Assembly (NCBI GenBank): GCA_020638905.1
Contig: JACKHP010000027.1
Location: 1-55,947 of the forward strand
DNA from: Planctomycetota bacterium
Lineage (GTDB): Bacteria > Planctomycetota > B15-G4
DNA length: 55,947 bases
Direction: 5' to 3'
Every line of letters starts with the position of its first letter. Position 1 is the stretch's first letter. Below are positions 23,935 through 32,263 of this stretch, in pieces. A model generated the notes under the pieces. The model had not been told where the DNA came from and searched no databases. It saw only the letters and a program-made list of their open reading frames with translations. Both the position numbers and the translations under genes were made by a program.

Positions 23935-25211
23935 GACTCGGTCGGGAGCACCACCGAGACCGCGATGGCGTCGTCGCGCACGTGCTCGCGGAGACGCTGC
24001 AGCAGGTCGTCCTCGGTGATCGAGTCGACCAGGCTCAGCGCGCAGAACGGGGGCGCGTCGCGGAAGTGATCGGAGAGCAGCTCGTAGCAGACCGTCTCGG
24101 GCGAGTCGGTGGCGCGCAGCAGCATGCCGTACAGCTTGTTGCGGATGCGCCGGTGCGCGCCGGGATCGATGCCGTCGCGCAGGGCGCGCGCGAACACGTC
24201 GCGCAGGCGCTGCTCAAGGCGCTCGGGTTCGTCGGTGTCGCCACCCAGCGTCGTGAATCCGAAGCCCGGCTCGCCGGAGTAGCTGGCCGCGAAGGTCTCG
24301 TCGAGCAGGCCTTCGCCGTACAGGTCCTGGAAGGCGCGGGACGAGCGTCCGAAGAGCACGTCGAGCAGCACGCGCGTGGTGAGCTGACGACGCGCGACGG
24401 AGAGCCCGTCGCCGCCCAGCACCGTTTCCTTGATGCCCAGCAGCAGCCGCGGGCGCGAGACGGGCAGCCGCTCGGTCCAGCGCGGCGTGACCACGCCCGC
24501 GGGTTCGTCGATGGGCGGGCGCACGTGCGGCGGCAGGCCGTCGGCGGGCCGCGCCGCCTGGTCGGCCTCGACGAGCGCGGCCAGCTGGCCCGGGTCGACG
24601 GGCCCCGAGACCGTCAGGCACAGGTTCGTGGGGTGGTAGAAGAGGTCGTAGCAGCGACGCAACGTGGCGGCGTCGATCTCCGCGATCGACTCGACCGTGC
24701 CCGCGATGTTGTCGCGCACCGGGTGGCGCGCGTACAGGCAGCCCAGCAGTCCGAAGAAGATCCGCCAGTCGGGGTCGTCGTCGTACATGCGGATCTCCTG
24801 CGCGATGATGCCCTGTTCCTTCTGCACCAGCGCGTCGGTGAACCACGGATCCTGGACGAAGTCGAGCAGCAGGTCGATGCTCGGCAGCGGTTCGGCGACG
24901 GTCGAGACGATGTACGTCGTGCCGCAGAAACCGGTCATCGCGTTCGTCGACGCCCCGAGCTGCGCGAAGCGGTCGGAGACGTCCCCTTCGGCGTCTTCGA
25001 AGAGCTTGTGCTCGAGGAAGTGCGCCAGGCCCTCGGGGACGGGCTGCCCGTCGGCCGCGCTCACGCGGTCGACCGACCCGAAGTTCGTGCCCAGGGCCGC
25101 GAAGGTGCGCTCGTACTCCGGCCGCGGGTTGATCAGCACGTGCAGCCCGCTCGCGGCGGTGCCGTGCAGCACGGGCTCGCCCAGCGGGTTGTCGACCACG
25201 GACAGCTTCAC
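23931..25211 (-). CDS. M16-family zinc peptidase, YmfH-like (catalytic subunit)
   Basis: 426 residues with an inverted zinc motif HFLEH (H-x-x-E-H) at about residue 58-62 in GLAHFLEHKLFED, and the distal glutamate region in the following helix. This is the insulinase/processing-peptidase fold of the YmfH subgroup. The neighbour on the 5' side is an M16 protein lacking the motif, so the pair probably forms a heterodimer, as mitochondrial processing peptidase alpha/beta do. GTG start overlaps the upstream stop (GTGA). Cytoplasmic; no signal peptide. Confidence 0.92.
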   Translation of the reverse strand: MKLSVVDNPLGEPVLHGTAASGLHVLINPRPEYERTFAALGTNFGSVDRVSAADGQPVPEGLAHFLEHKLFEDAEGDVSDRFAQLGASTNAMTGFCGTTYIVSTVAEPLPSIDLLLDFVQDPWFTDALVQKEQGIIAQEIRMYDDDPDWRIFFGLLGCLYARHPVRDNIAGTVESIAEIDAATLRRCYDLFYHPTNLCLTVSGPVDPGQLAALVEADQAARPADGLPPHVRPPIDEPAGVVTPRWTERLPVSRPRLLLGIKETVLGGDGLSVARRQLTTRVLLDVLFGRSSRAFQDLYGEGLLDETFAASYSGEPGFGFTTLGGDTDEPERLEQRLRDVFARALRDGIDPGAHRRIRNKLYGMLLRATDSPETVCYELLSDHFRDAPPFCALSLVDSITEDDLLQRLREHVRDDAIAVSVVLPTES

Positions 25212-26491
25212 GGGGCATCTCCCTCGAGCAGGTAGACCGTGTCGAGCGTGGCGTCGGCCGCGAGCGCGGAGACGTCCTCCTTCTTGGCGGCCTGGACGCG
25301 CGCGATCGCGTCGTCGAGCACCGTCGCCCGCCCGGTCATCAGGCCGTAGTGCGTGAACTGCACCAGCTCGCGCGGTGCATCGCGCAGGTTGCGCAGCCGT
25401 CGCAGCTGCGCCTTGCGCGACAGCTCGAACTCGTCGTCGTCGAGTCCGTCGTCGGCGAGCCGGCGCAGCTCGTCGAGCACGAGTTCCTCGACGCGAGCGG
25501 CCTTGCCCGGGTCGATGCCCGCCTGGACGACCAGCGTCGACGCGTCGAGCACCAGCGAGGCGCCGCAGCCGTAGGCCAGGCTCTCCTGCTCACGCACGCG
25601 CTTGAACAGACGGCTGTGCGAACCGCCTCCGAAGGCCAACGCGAACAGCGGCGCCTCGGCACCCGGCAGCGCGGCGACGCGCATGCGGAAGCCCAGCACG
25701 AGCTTGCTCTGGTTGAGCGGCTCGCGCTCCGTCACACGGTGCACCTCGCGCACGGGCAACTCGGGCGCGGCGACGCGCCCGGGCGTCGGACGCCGCGGGC
25801 CCGCCCCCGCGAGCCGGTCGGCGGCCGCCAGGGCCACCTCGCGCTCGACGTCGCCCACCACGAACATGCGCACCGGCAGTTGCTCGCGCAGCGCGTCCCA
25901 GGCCGCGTGCACGGCGGACTCGTCGAGCGCGAGCGCGTCGTCGACGGTGCCCCACGAGTGCAGCGCCCAGGGCGTGCCCGCGTGCATCGTCTCGACCATG
26001 CGCCGGTAGGCGAACACGTGCTTGTCGTCCGCGAGCCCGCGGATCGCGTGGACCAGGTTGTCGCGCTCCTGCTCGAAGTGGTCGGCGCGGAAACGTCCGT
26101 CGACCAGCGGCGGCGCGTGGAGCACCTCGGCGAGCAGGTCGACCGCCTCGGAGAACAGCGGCCGTCCCCCGGCGAAGCGGTCGGCCACGGTCTCGAAGCC
26201 GAGGCGCAACACCTGCGTCGGCCCGCAGGCGGTCACCGCCGAGAGCAGGTCGGTGTTGTAGAGCTCCTCGCAGCGCCCGGCCAGGTCGGAGATCTCGGGA
26301 CAGCTCGCGGTGCCCCGCGTGAGCAGGTCGGGCAGGAGCGAGCGGGCGGTCCGTCCGGCGTCCAACGGCGCCTCGGCCATCCACACCAGCTGGACGGCCT
26401 TGAACTTGCGCGTGCGGAACAGGTGCACCTCGACGCCGCGGGCGGAGACGTGGTGCTCGAAGAGGTCGGCGGAGGGCAGGGTCTGTGTCAC
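25208..26491 (-). CDS. M16-family protein lacking the zinc motif, YmfF-like partner
   Basis: 427 residues of M16 fold: N-terminal sandwich with LLPDLLTRGTASCPEI at the place where HxxEH would be, and the C-terminal R/Y pair region (RLFKRVREQESLAYG) conserved. So it is the probable non-catalytic partner of the following gene. Cytoplasmic. GTG start at 26491; a -10-like TATCGT ends 10 bases upstream. It heads the unit with the catalytic M16 gene and miaA. Confidence 0.9.
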   Translation of the reverse strand: MTQTLPSADLFEHHVSARGVEVHLFRTRKFKAVQLVWMAEAPLDAGRTARSLLPDLLTRGTASCPEISDLAGRCEELYNTDLLSAVTACGPTQVLRLGFETVADRFAGGRPLFSEAVDLLAEVLHAPPLVDGRFRADHFEQERDNLVHAIRGLADDKHVFAYRRMVETMHAGTPWALHSWGTVDDALALDESAVHAAWDALREQLPVRMFVVGDVEREVALAAADRLAGAGPRRPTPGRVAAPELPVREVHRVTEREPLNQSKLVLGFRMRVAALPGAEAPLFALAFGGGSHSRLFKRVREQESLAYGCGASLVLDASTLVVQAGIDPGKAARVEELVLDELRRLADDGLDDDEFELSRKAQLRRLRNLRDAPRELVQFTHYGLMTGRATVLDDAIARVQAAKKEDVSALAADATLDTVYLLEGDAP

Positions 26492-26501
26492 GGGACGAGG
26501 G

Positions 26502-26507
26502 ACGATA
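26502..26507 (-). promoter_or_regulatory. -10-like TATCGT before the YmfF-like gene
   Basis: Minus-strand TATCGT ends 10 bases before the GTG at 26491. No -35 is visible; the spacing would give a leaderless or near-leaderless mRNA. Confidence 0.3.
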
Positions 26508-26597
26508 GCGCATCGCCCCCCCCCGGAGGGAGCCCGGAGCAGCCGCCGGATCGGGCGCCCGATGCGACTCCGTCGTTGTGTCGCGCGTTCCAGGCCG

Positions 26598-26603
26598 TAT
26601 CAT
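26598..26603 (+). promoter_or_regulatory. -10-like TATCAT directly before the BtpA-family gene
   Basis: TATCAT ends 6 bases before the GTG at 26610, so the expected start of transcription falls on the start codon. Confidence 0.45.
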
Positions 26604-26609
26604 CCCCTC

Positions 26610-27431
26610 GTGCAAGGCGACACCACCGGCCGGGGCCGAGGGCCCTCCCTCACAGTCCGCTCCCAGCCCTGGTTGATCGGCGTCCTTCATCTCCCGGCGT
26701 TGCCGGGGGCCCCTGCCGCCCGCCTGTCCGTCGACGTCATCGCGCGGCAGGCCGCCGAGGATGCCCTCGTCCTCGCCGAATCGGGCTTCACCGCGGTCAT
26801 GGTCGAAAACTTCCACGACGTCCCGTTCCACGCCGAGTGCGTGGGCCCGGAGACCGTGGCGGCGATGGCCGTGATCACGGCGGCGGTCCGAGAGGCGGTC
26901 GATCTCCCGGTGGGAGTCAACGTGCTGCGCAACGACGCCCTGGCAGCGTTGGGCGTGGCCGTGGCCACCGGGGCCTCGTTCCTGCGGGTGAACGTGCTCG
27001 CAGGGGCGGCGGTGACCGACCAGGGGCTCGTCCAGGGACGCGCCGACGCCTTGCTCCGCCGCCGCACCGCGCTCGGTGCGGACGTCGCCATCCTGGCCGA
27101 CGTGGACTGCAAGCACGCGACCTCCCTCGACACCCGCCCGCAGGCCCTGCGCGCCGCCGATCTCGTGCGCCGCGCGGGCGCCGACGCGGTGCTCGTGACC
27201 GGACAGGCCACCGGCCTGCCCGTCGACCTCGAGATCCTCGAGCAGGTCGCTCAGGCCGTCTCCCCCACACCCACCCTGGCCGCGAGCGGGACGACTCCCG
27301 AGACGCTGGCCGAGGTGCTCGCCCGCTGTTCGGGCGTCGTGGTGGGAACCGCCCTGAAAGACCCCGAGAGCGGACGCATCGACCGGGTGCGGGCGTCCGC
27401 CTACACGAGACGACGCAACCCATGGCCGTGA
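26610..27431 (+). CDS. BtpA/SgcQ-family TIM-barrel protein
   Basis: 273 residues. Family signatures: WLIGVLHLPALPGAP near the start, AVMVENFHDVPF, LPVGVNVLRNDALAALGVA, SFLRVNVLAGAAVTDQGL, and ADVDCKHATSL, ending GTALKDPESGRID. BtpA proteins are TIM-barrel enzymes linked to photosystem I stability in cyanobacteria and to sugar metabolism elsewhere; no specific substrate can be given here. The GTG at 26610 is the first start in frame after the -10-like element. Its last 10 bases overlap the start of the PcnB gene, so the two are probably co-translated. Confidence 0.87.
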   Translation: MQGDTTGRGRGPSLTVRSQPWLIGVLHLPALPGAPAARLSVDVIARQAAEDALVLAESGFTAVMVENFHDVPFHAECVGPETVAAMAVITAAVREAVDLPVGVNVLRNDALAALGVAVATGASFLRVNVLAGAAVTDQGLVQGRADALLRRRTALGADVAILADVDCKHATSLDTRPQALRAADLVRRAGADAVLVTGQATGLPVDLEILEQVAQAVSPTPTLAASGTTPETLAEVLARCSGVVVGTALKDPESGRIDRVRASAYTRRRNPWP

Positions 27432-29992
27432 CACCCACCCGGCACGCGAACACGATCATCTTCCCCGCCAGCCTCGACCCCAAAGCGGTCTCGGTCGTGC
27501 GGCGCCTCAACGAGGCCGGCTTCGAGACGTACCTCGTGGGAGGTTGCGTGCGCGACCTGCTGCTGGGGCGCATCCCGAAGGACTTCGACGTCTCGACGGC
27601 GGCGCGGCCGCGACAGATCCGGCGCACGTTCCGCAACTGCCGCGTGATCGGACGGCGCTTCAAGCTGGCGCACGTGCACTTCGGCGAGCAGATCATCGAG
27701 GTCGCCACGTTCCGCCGCAACCCGTTCGACGTGCTCGAGGGCGGTGACGCGCAGCAGGCCACCGACGAACTCGACGACGCCGACGACCACGGACCGCTGC
27801 CCGCCGCGTCCGACGACAGCGCTTCGTCCGACGACGACGGTGACGACGAGGCGGAGGCGACCGACGACGGCGCCCCGCGCGGACGCCGCTCGGTGCGCCT
27901 CGACGACGAGGGCGACGACGACGACGACGAGGAGTCGCGCCGCGGCAGGCGCGGACGCCGGCGTCGCCCGCGCGATCGCGAGGGCGACGGAACGCCGCAC
28001 GCCGAGGCCGACGGCCTGCTCATCGTGCGCGACAACGTCTACGGCTCGGCCGAAGAGGACGCGCTGCGGCGCGACTTCACGATCAACGCGCTGCTGTACG
28101 ACGTGGCCACCGAGCAGGTGATCGACTACGTCGGCGGCGTGGCCGACCTGGAGGCGCGCACGCTGCGCACCATCGGCGAGGCCAGGACGCGCCTGGCCGA
28201 AGACCCGGTGCGCATGCTGCGCGCGGTCAAGTTCACCGCACGCCTGGGCCTGCACTTCGACGACGCCCTCGAGGCGGCCATGCGCGAGTGCGCGCCGCTC
28301 ATCGAGCAGAGCTCGCCGCCGCGCGTGCTCGAGGAGATCTACAAGCTGCTCTCCTGCGGACAGGCCGAGTCGGCGCTCTCGATGCTGTGCGAGTACGGCC
28401 TGCTCGCGCGCCTCGTGCCCGAGGTCGCCGCGCACTGGACGGCGAACCCCGACGCGCTGCGCCGCACCGGTGCCGCGCTCGACGTGCTCGACGCCGGCCG
28501 CCGCCGCGTGAGCAACGCGATCATCCTGGCCGCGCTGTTCCACGACCCGTGGCGAGCGGCGGCCGCGGCCGGAGACGGCGACCCGGTGGGCGCGCTCCAC
28601 GACCTGATCACGCCCGCGGCGCGACGCATGAGCATCCCGCGACGCGACGTGGCGATGCTCAAGCAGCTGTTCATGACGCTCATGCGCTTCGAGAAGGCAC
28701 GCCGCAGCCGCCGCTTCCGCATGAAGGACTTCCTCGCGCGGCCCAGCACCGGCGAGGCGATCGACTTCCTGGGACTGCTGGCCCGCGCGGGCAGCGTCGA
28801 GCCCGAGATCCACGCGCGCTGGGCGCAGAAGCTCGTCGACCAGCTCGGGCAGGACGCGGTGGCCGCGAGCCGCCCGGTCGAACTCGAGGACGACGACGAA
28901 GGCGGCGACGGCGAGAGCGGCGCTGCACGTCCCCGCCAGGGACGCGCGCCGCGCGAGGGCGAGGGCCCCTCGAAGCGCAAGCGCCGCCGGCGCGGCGGGC
29001 GCGGACGGCGACGCGGCGGACGCGAGGGCGACGCGCAGGGACGCGAGCCGCGCACGCCACCCGACGAGGGTGCGCGCGACGCGCGTCCCGCGAGCGAGGA
29101 CGCGACCCGTGAACGATCCGCCGAATCGCACGCGGACGGCTCCCGCGAACCGCCTCCCGAGAGCACCCCGCGCGAAGGACGCGCCTCGACCCGGGCTGCC
29201 GACACGCCGCACGCGACCGACCCCCCGAGCGACGCTCGCCGCGATCCGCAGGGGACCCCGGCGAACACCGGCGACGGTCGTCCAGGCGGGCGCTCGGGCG
29301 GACTGATCGGCTGGCTGCGGCGCAAGGTGCTGGGCGAGACGTCGTCTCCCGAAGCGACGCCGAAGGGCGAGCGCTCCCCGCCCCGCGACGTGACGCACGA
29401 CGCGGGCGCGGCTGGCGCGACGACCGATGCGCCGAGCGCTCCCGCCTCGCACGACCCCGGCGACGTGCAGGACGACGGCGCGCGCGACGACGCGTCCCCC
29501 GAGCGCTCGTCGTCCGGCGAGGGTGGCGAGGCGCCGCGCAAGCGACGTCGTCGGCGCCGCAAGCGCAGCGGCGGGGCGGCGGAGGGTTCGCCGGCTGCCG
29601 AGGGCGCGTCCGACGACGGAGGCGAGGACGAGTCGGGCGCGGGCGAGAACAGCTCCGGGTCCACACGGCAGCCGGCGTCCGGCGGCGGGACGGCCAAGCG
29701 CAAGCGCCGGCGCAAGAAGCGCGGCGGCGGCTCGGGCGGCGACGGCGGACAGGCGCCGTCCGGCGACGCCAGGCGCGAAGGCGGTGCCCGCGGCGAGTCC
29801 CGCGCCGGCGGCGGCCGTTCGCGTCGCGGCGAGGGCGCCGACGCCCGCCGCGGCGGACGCTCCGGAGGCAAGTCCGGCGGCGAGGCGAAGCGCAAGTCGC
29901 GCCGCGACGACGACGAGCCGCGTCCGAGCGGGCAGGGCGAAGGTCCCGCGCAGCTCAACCCCGAGGACGTCGAGGACCTCTTCGACTGGTGA
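27422..29992 (+). CDS. pcnB: Poly(A)-polymerase-like PcnB with acidic insertion and long disordered Arg-rich tail
   Basis: 856 residues, twice the usual PcnB length. The nucleotidyltransferase head has VGGCVRDLLLGR (residues 39-50) and KDFDVSTAARPRQIRRTFRNCR (catalytic D54, D56), and RRDFTINALLYD (216-227) and VRMLRAVKF. Between strands of the head (about 105-197) is an inserted stretch of acidic then basic low complexity. The helical body ends near 485. The tail (about 487-856) is low-complexity: blocks of Lys/Arg (SKRKRRRRGGRGRRRGG, RKRRRRRRKRSGG, KRKRRRKKRGGGSGG) in a Gly/Ser/Asp matrix. It contains one amphipathic segment, GLIGWLRRKVLGE (about 626-638), and ends LNPEDVEDLFDW. It adds poly(A) to RNA 3' ends in decay; the tail suggests RNase E-like scaffolding. 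Confidence 0.88.
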   Translation: MAVTPTRHANTIIFPASLDPKAVSVVRRLNEAGFETYLVGGCVRDLLLGRIPKDFDVSTAARPRQIRRTFRNCRVIGRRFKLAHVHFGEQIIEVATFRRNPFDVLEGGDAQQATDELDDADDHGPLPAASDDSASSDDDGDDEAEATDDGAPRGRRSVRLDDEGDDDDDEESRRGRRGRRRRPRDREGDGTPHAEADGLLIVRDNVYGSAEEDALRRDFTINALLYDVATEQVIDYVGGVADLEARTLRTIGEARTRLAEDPVRMLRAVKFTARLGLHFDDALEAAMRECAPLIEQSSPPRVLEEIYKLLSCGQAESALSMLCEYGLLARLVPEVAAHWTANPDALRRTGAALDVLDAGRRRVSNAIILAALFHDPWRAAAAAGDGDPVGALHDLITPAARRMSIPRRDVAMLKQLFMTLMRFEKARRSRRFRMKDFLARPSTGEAIDFLGLLARAGSVEPEIHARWAQKLVDQLGQDAVAASRPVELEDDDEGGDGESGAARPRQGRAPREGEGPSKRKRRRRGGRGRRRGGREGDAQGREPRTPPDEGARDARPASEDATRERSAESHADGSREPPPESTPREGRASTRAADTPHATDPPSDARRDPQGTPANTGDGRPGGRSGGLIGWLRRKVLGETSSPEATPKGERSPPRDVTHDAGAAGATTDAPSAPASHDPGDVQDDGARDDASPERSSSGEGGEAPRKRRRRRRKRSGGAAEGSPAAEGASDDGGEDESGAGENSSGSTRQPASGGGTAKRKRRRKKRGGGSGGDGGQAPSGDARREGGARGESRAGGGRSRRGEGADARRGGRSGGKSGGEAKRKSRRDDDEPRPSGQGEGPAQLNPEDVEDLFDW

Positions 29993-30084
29993 CCCGGCGG
30001 GCTCCGCGCAACCTGGGGCCCTGCGCACGGTTCGCGCGGATCTCGCGCGCCGGGCGGGCGCCCAGGGTGTCGAAGGAGAGCCTC

Positions 30085-31494
30085 ATGCCGCACCGAGTCT
30101 CCGGCCGTGTGTTCGCGTCCCTCGCCGGGCTGGCGCTCGCGACGGGGATTTCGCCTCTCCGCGCGCAGGGCGCTCGACCCGACGTCGAGGCCGAGAGCCT
30201 CGGTCCGGTGCTCGTCACCCAGGCGCCGCCCGAGGCGATCACCCACGGCGAGGCGCGACGCGTCACGATCCGGTTCAGCCGCCAGGAGGGCACGTCGGCG
30301 GAGTTCCGCTGGGTGCTCGACGACCGCGATCCGGTGGTCAGCGCCAACGGGTACGCCGACCTCACGGAGCTCGACCCGGGACCGCACGTGTTCCGCGTCC
30401 AGGTCAAGCTCGTCACCGGCGACTGGTCACGCGCCGCCGCCGTCGACTTCCGCGTGCTCGCGAACCAGCGTCCGCGCGTCGACTTCGGGACGCCGGCGGC
30501 GTTCGATCCCCTGACTTCGGCCGGGCCGCTCGCGATCGTGCTCACCGGCGACGACCCCGACGGACGCATCGTGGCCTGGCGTCTGGCGATCGACAGGGAG
30601 GATCAGTTCGTCCAGCAGGACCACCCCGACTTCGCCCTCGCGGCTCCCGCGGACGGCACGCACAAGCTGTGGGCCCAGGCCATCGACGACGAGGGCGCGG
30701 CGTCGACCTGGCGCGGCCTGCCGATCGTCGTGACCGGCGGCGCCTTGACCGGCTTCGAAGACCGCTCGCTCCTCGCCACGAGAACCAGCCGCGGGGCCTC
30801 GCGCTGGATGAAGGGCGCCGATGCCCCCGATGTGGCCGGGCTCGAGATGCTCGGACTGAACGAGCAGGGCTGCCCCGAGTACGCGCTGCCGCTCGGCGGT
30901 GGCGACAGGATGACCCTCGTGCTCGTGCCCGCGGGCGCCGAGTGGCACGCGTCGGACGGCGAGGTCCACAAGGCGCGCCTGCCGGCCTTCCTGATGGCCA
31001 AGACCGAGTGCACGCGCGCCCAGTGGCAGGCCGTCATGGGGCGACCGCGGGACGACGAGCCGCGCCCCGACGTCCCCATCCACGACGTCCGGCCGGATCG
31101 CATCACGACCTTCCTGAAGCGCGCCAAGCTCGAACTTCCCACCGAAGACGAGTGGGAGTACGCGGCCCGCGCGGGCGTGCTCGCCGAGTTGCCGAGCCGC
31201 GGCCACGACATGCAGTGGCGCGACCTCGGGTCCGGGACGAACCGCCCGCACGCGGTGGGACGCGACGTCCCGAACGCGTTCGGAATGCACGAGATCCTGG
31301 GCAACGTCTGGGAGTGCACCGCGGACACCCGTCCCAACCGTCCGGCGTCCCTCGAGGACGACGGTCTGCGCTCGGCCTTCTTCGCCCGCGGCGGGTCGAT
31401 CGAGACCGGCGGCGACCTGTACGTGCGACGCACGGTCGTCCCCGGGCACGAGGTGCCGTTCGTCGGATTCCGCCCGGTGCGCCGGCTACGCTGA
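30085..31494 (+). CDS. Secreted formylglycine-generating-enzyme-fold (SUMF1-like) protein
   Basis: 469 residues with AAGGAG at 30073-30078 and a signal peptide (ASLAGLALATGISPLRAQG). Residues about 30-230 are immunoglobulin/Kelch-like beta domains (FRWVLDDRDPVVSANGYADL, LTGDDPDGRIVAWRLAIDRE). The C-terminal FGE-sulfatase domain shows AKTECTRAQWQAVMG, LPTEDEWEYAARAG, GMHEILGNVWECTAD (GNVWEW in most) and the closing RGGS ... GFRPVRRL. Catalytic cysteines of true FGE cannot be confirmed. Such secreted FGE-fold proteins are often binding or structural domains rather than enzymes. Confidence 0.85.
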   Translation: MPHRVSGRVFASLAGLALATGISPLRAQGARPDVEAESLGPVLVTQAPPEAITHGEARRVTIRFSRQEGTSAEFRWVLDDRDPVVSANGYADLTELDPGPHVFRVQVKLVTGDWSRAAAVDFRVLANQRPRVDFGTPAAFDPLTSAGPLAIVLTGDDPDGRIVAWRLAIDREDQFVQQDHPDFALAAPADGTHKLWAQAIDDEGAASTWRGLPIVVTGGALTGFEDRSLLATRTSRGASRWMKGADAPDVAGLEMLGLNEQGCPEYALPLGGGDRMTLVLVPAGAEWHASDGEVHKARLPAFLMAKTECTRAQWQAVMGRPRDDEPRPDVPIHDVRPDRITTFLKRAKLELPTEDEWEYAARAGVLAELPSRGHDMQWRDLGSGTNRPHAVGRDVPNAFGMHEILGNVWECTADTRPNRPASLEDDGLRSAFFARGGSIETGGDLYVRRTVVPGHEVPFVGFRPVRRLR

Positions 31495-31531
31495 CGCGGC
31501 AGGTCGCGCACGTGGACGCGGGAGCCGGCGA

Positions 31532-32263
31532 TCAGTGCGGGTTGAACGTCCCGTGGTCGGCGCGGCGGCAGTCCTGGCAGCGCAACGCGTCGAGTCCCAG
31601 CACCTGCGCGGTGCGCTCGGAACGACGCACGCCGAACCAGTGGCCCTCGCGCAGCGGGATGGCGCGATCGTCGTTGTCGGCCACGAGCACAGCCGGTCCG
31701 CGCACGACCTCGACGACCAGCGAGCTGCGCGGATCGAGCTGCAGCGGCGCCGTGGGACGGGTCGCGTTGTTGAAGCCCACGCCGATGCCGGAGCCGAAGC
31801 TCGTGCGCGTGACGCTGCGGTAGTAGGCCGTGCTGCCGAACGGGGTCGCGATCACGAGACCGTCGCCGGTGTGCTCGCGGCTGCGCACGCCGTCGACCAC
31901 GAGGTGGAAGCGCACCGCCACGGCCGGATTGTCGTTGCGCAGCACCACGTCGTTCAGCGCGAAGAGCCGCGCCGCGCCCACGCGCAGCTCGAGCAGGTCG
32001 AGCTCCTCGCTCGGCAGCGCGCCGTCGGCCAGCCGACGCAGGACGCCCTCGAGCGTGTGCCGCGCGCAGAGCCGCTGTCCGGTCGCGACGCGCACCGGCA
32101 TCTTCGGCACGTCGGGGAACCAGCGCTCGGCGCGCAGCAGCGAGCCGTCGCCGCCGTGGGTCAGCACGAGCTCGGGCGCACGCCGCACGACCTCGTGGCC
32201 GCGCGCCTCGAGCAGCGCCTCGACGCGCTTGCGTTCGTCCCCCACCACGAGCACGCGGGTCAT
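31532..32263 (-). CDS. nadK: NAD kinase
   Basis: 243 residues. The diagnostic motif LVLTHGGDGSLLRAE (GGDG) is at about 38-52, followed by FALNDVVLRNDNPAV and TGDGLVIATPFGSTAYYRSV, the NAD-binding GSTAY segment. It makes NADP from NAD and ATP. Short for the family (usually 270-300). The ATG at 32263 overlaps the stop of the phosphodiesterase gene (ATGA). The C-terminus ends with a cysteine pair (LRCQDCRRAD) and an HGTFNPH sequence, unusual but small. Confidence 0.9.
   Translation of the reverse strand: MTRVLVVGDERKRVEALLEARGHEVVRRAPELVLTHGGDGSLLRAERWFPDVPKMPVRVATGQRLCARHTLEGVLRRLADGALPSEELDLLELRVGAARLFALNDVVLRNDNPAVAVRFHLVVDGVRSREHTGDGLVIATPFGSTAYYRSVTRTSFGSGIGVGFNNATRPTAPLQLDPRSSLVVEVVRGPAVLVADNDDRAIPLREGHWFGVRRSERTAQVLGLDALRCQDCRRADHGTFNPH

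Noticed and set aside
25349..27421. Upstream in-frame extension of the PcnB gene
   Set aside because: The extension is antisense to the M16 gene and off-frame through the BtpA-family gene, whose own frame is convincing; PcnB homology starts at 27422.
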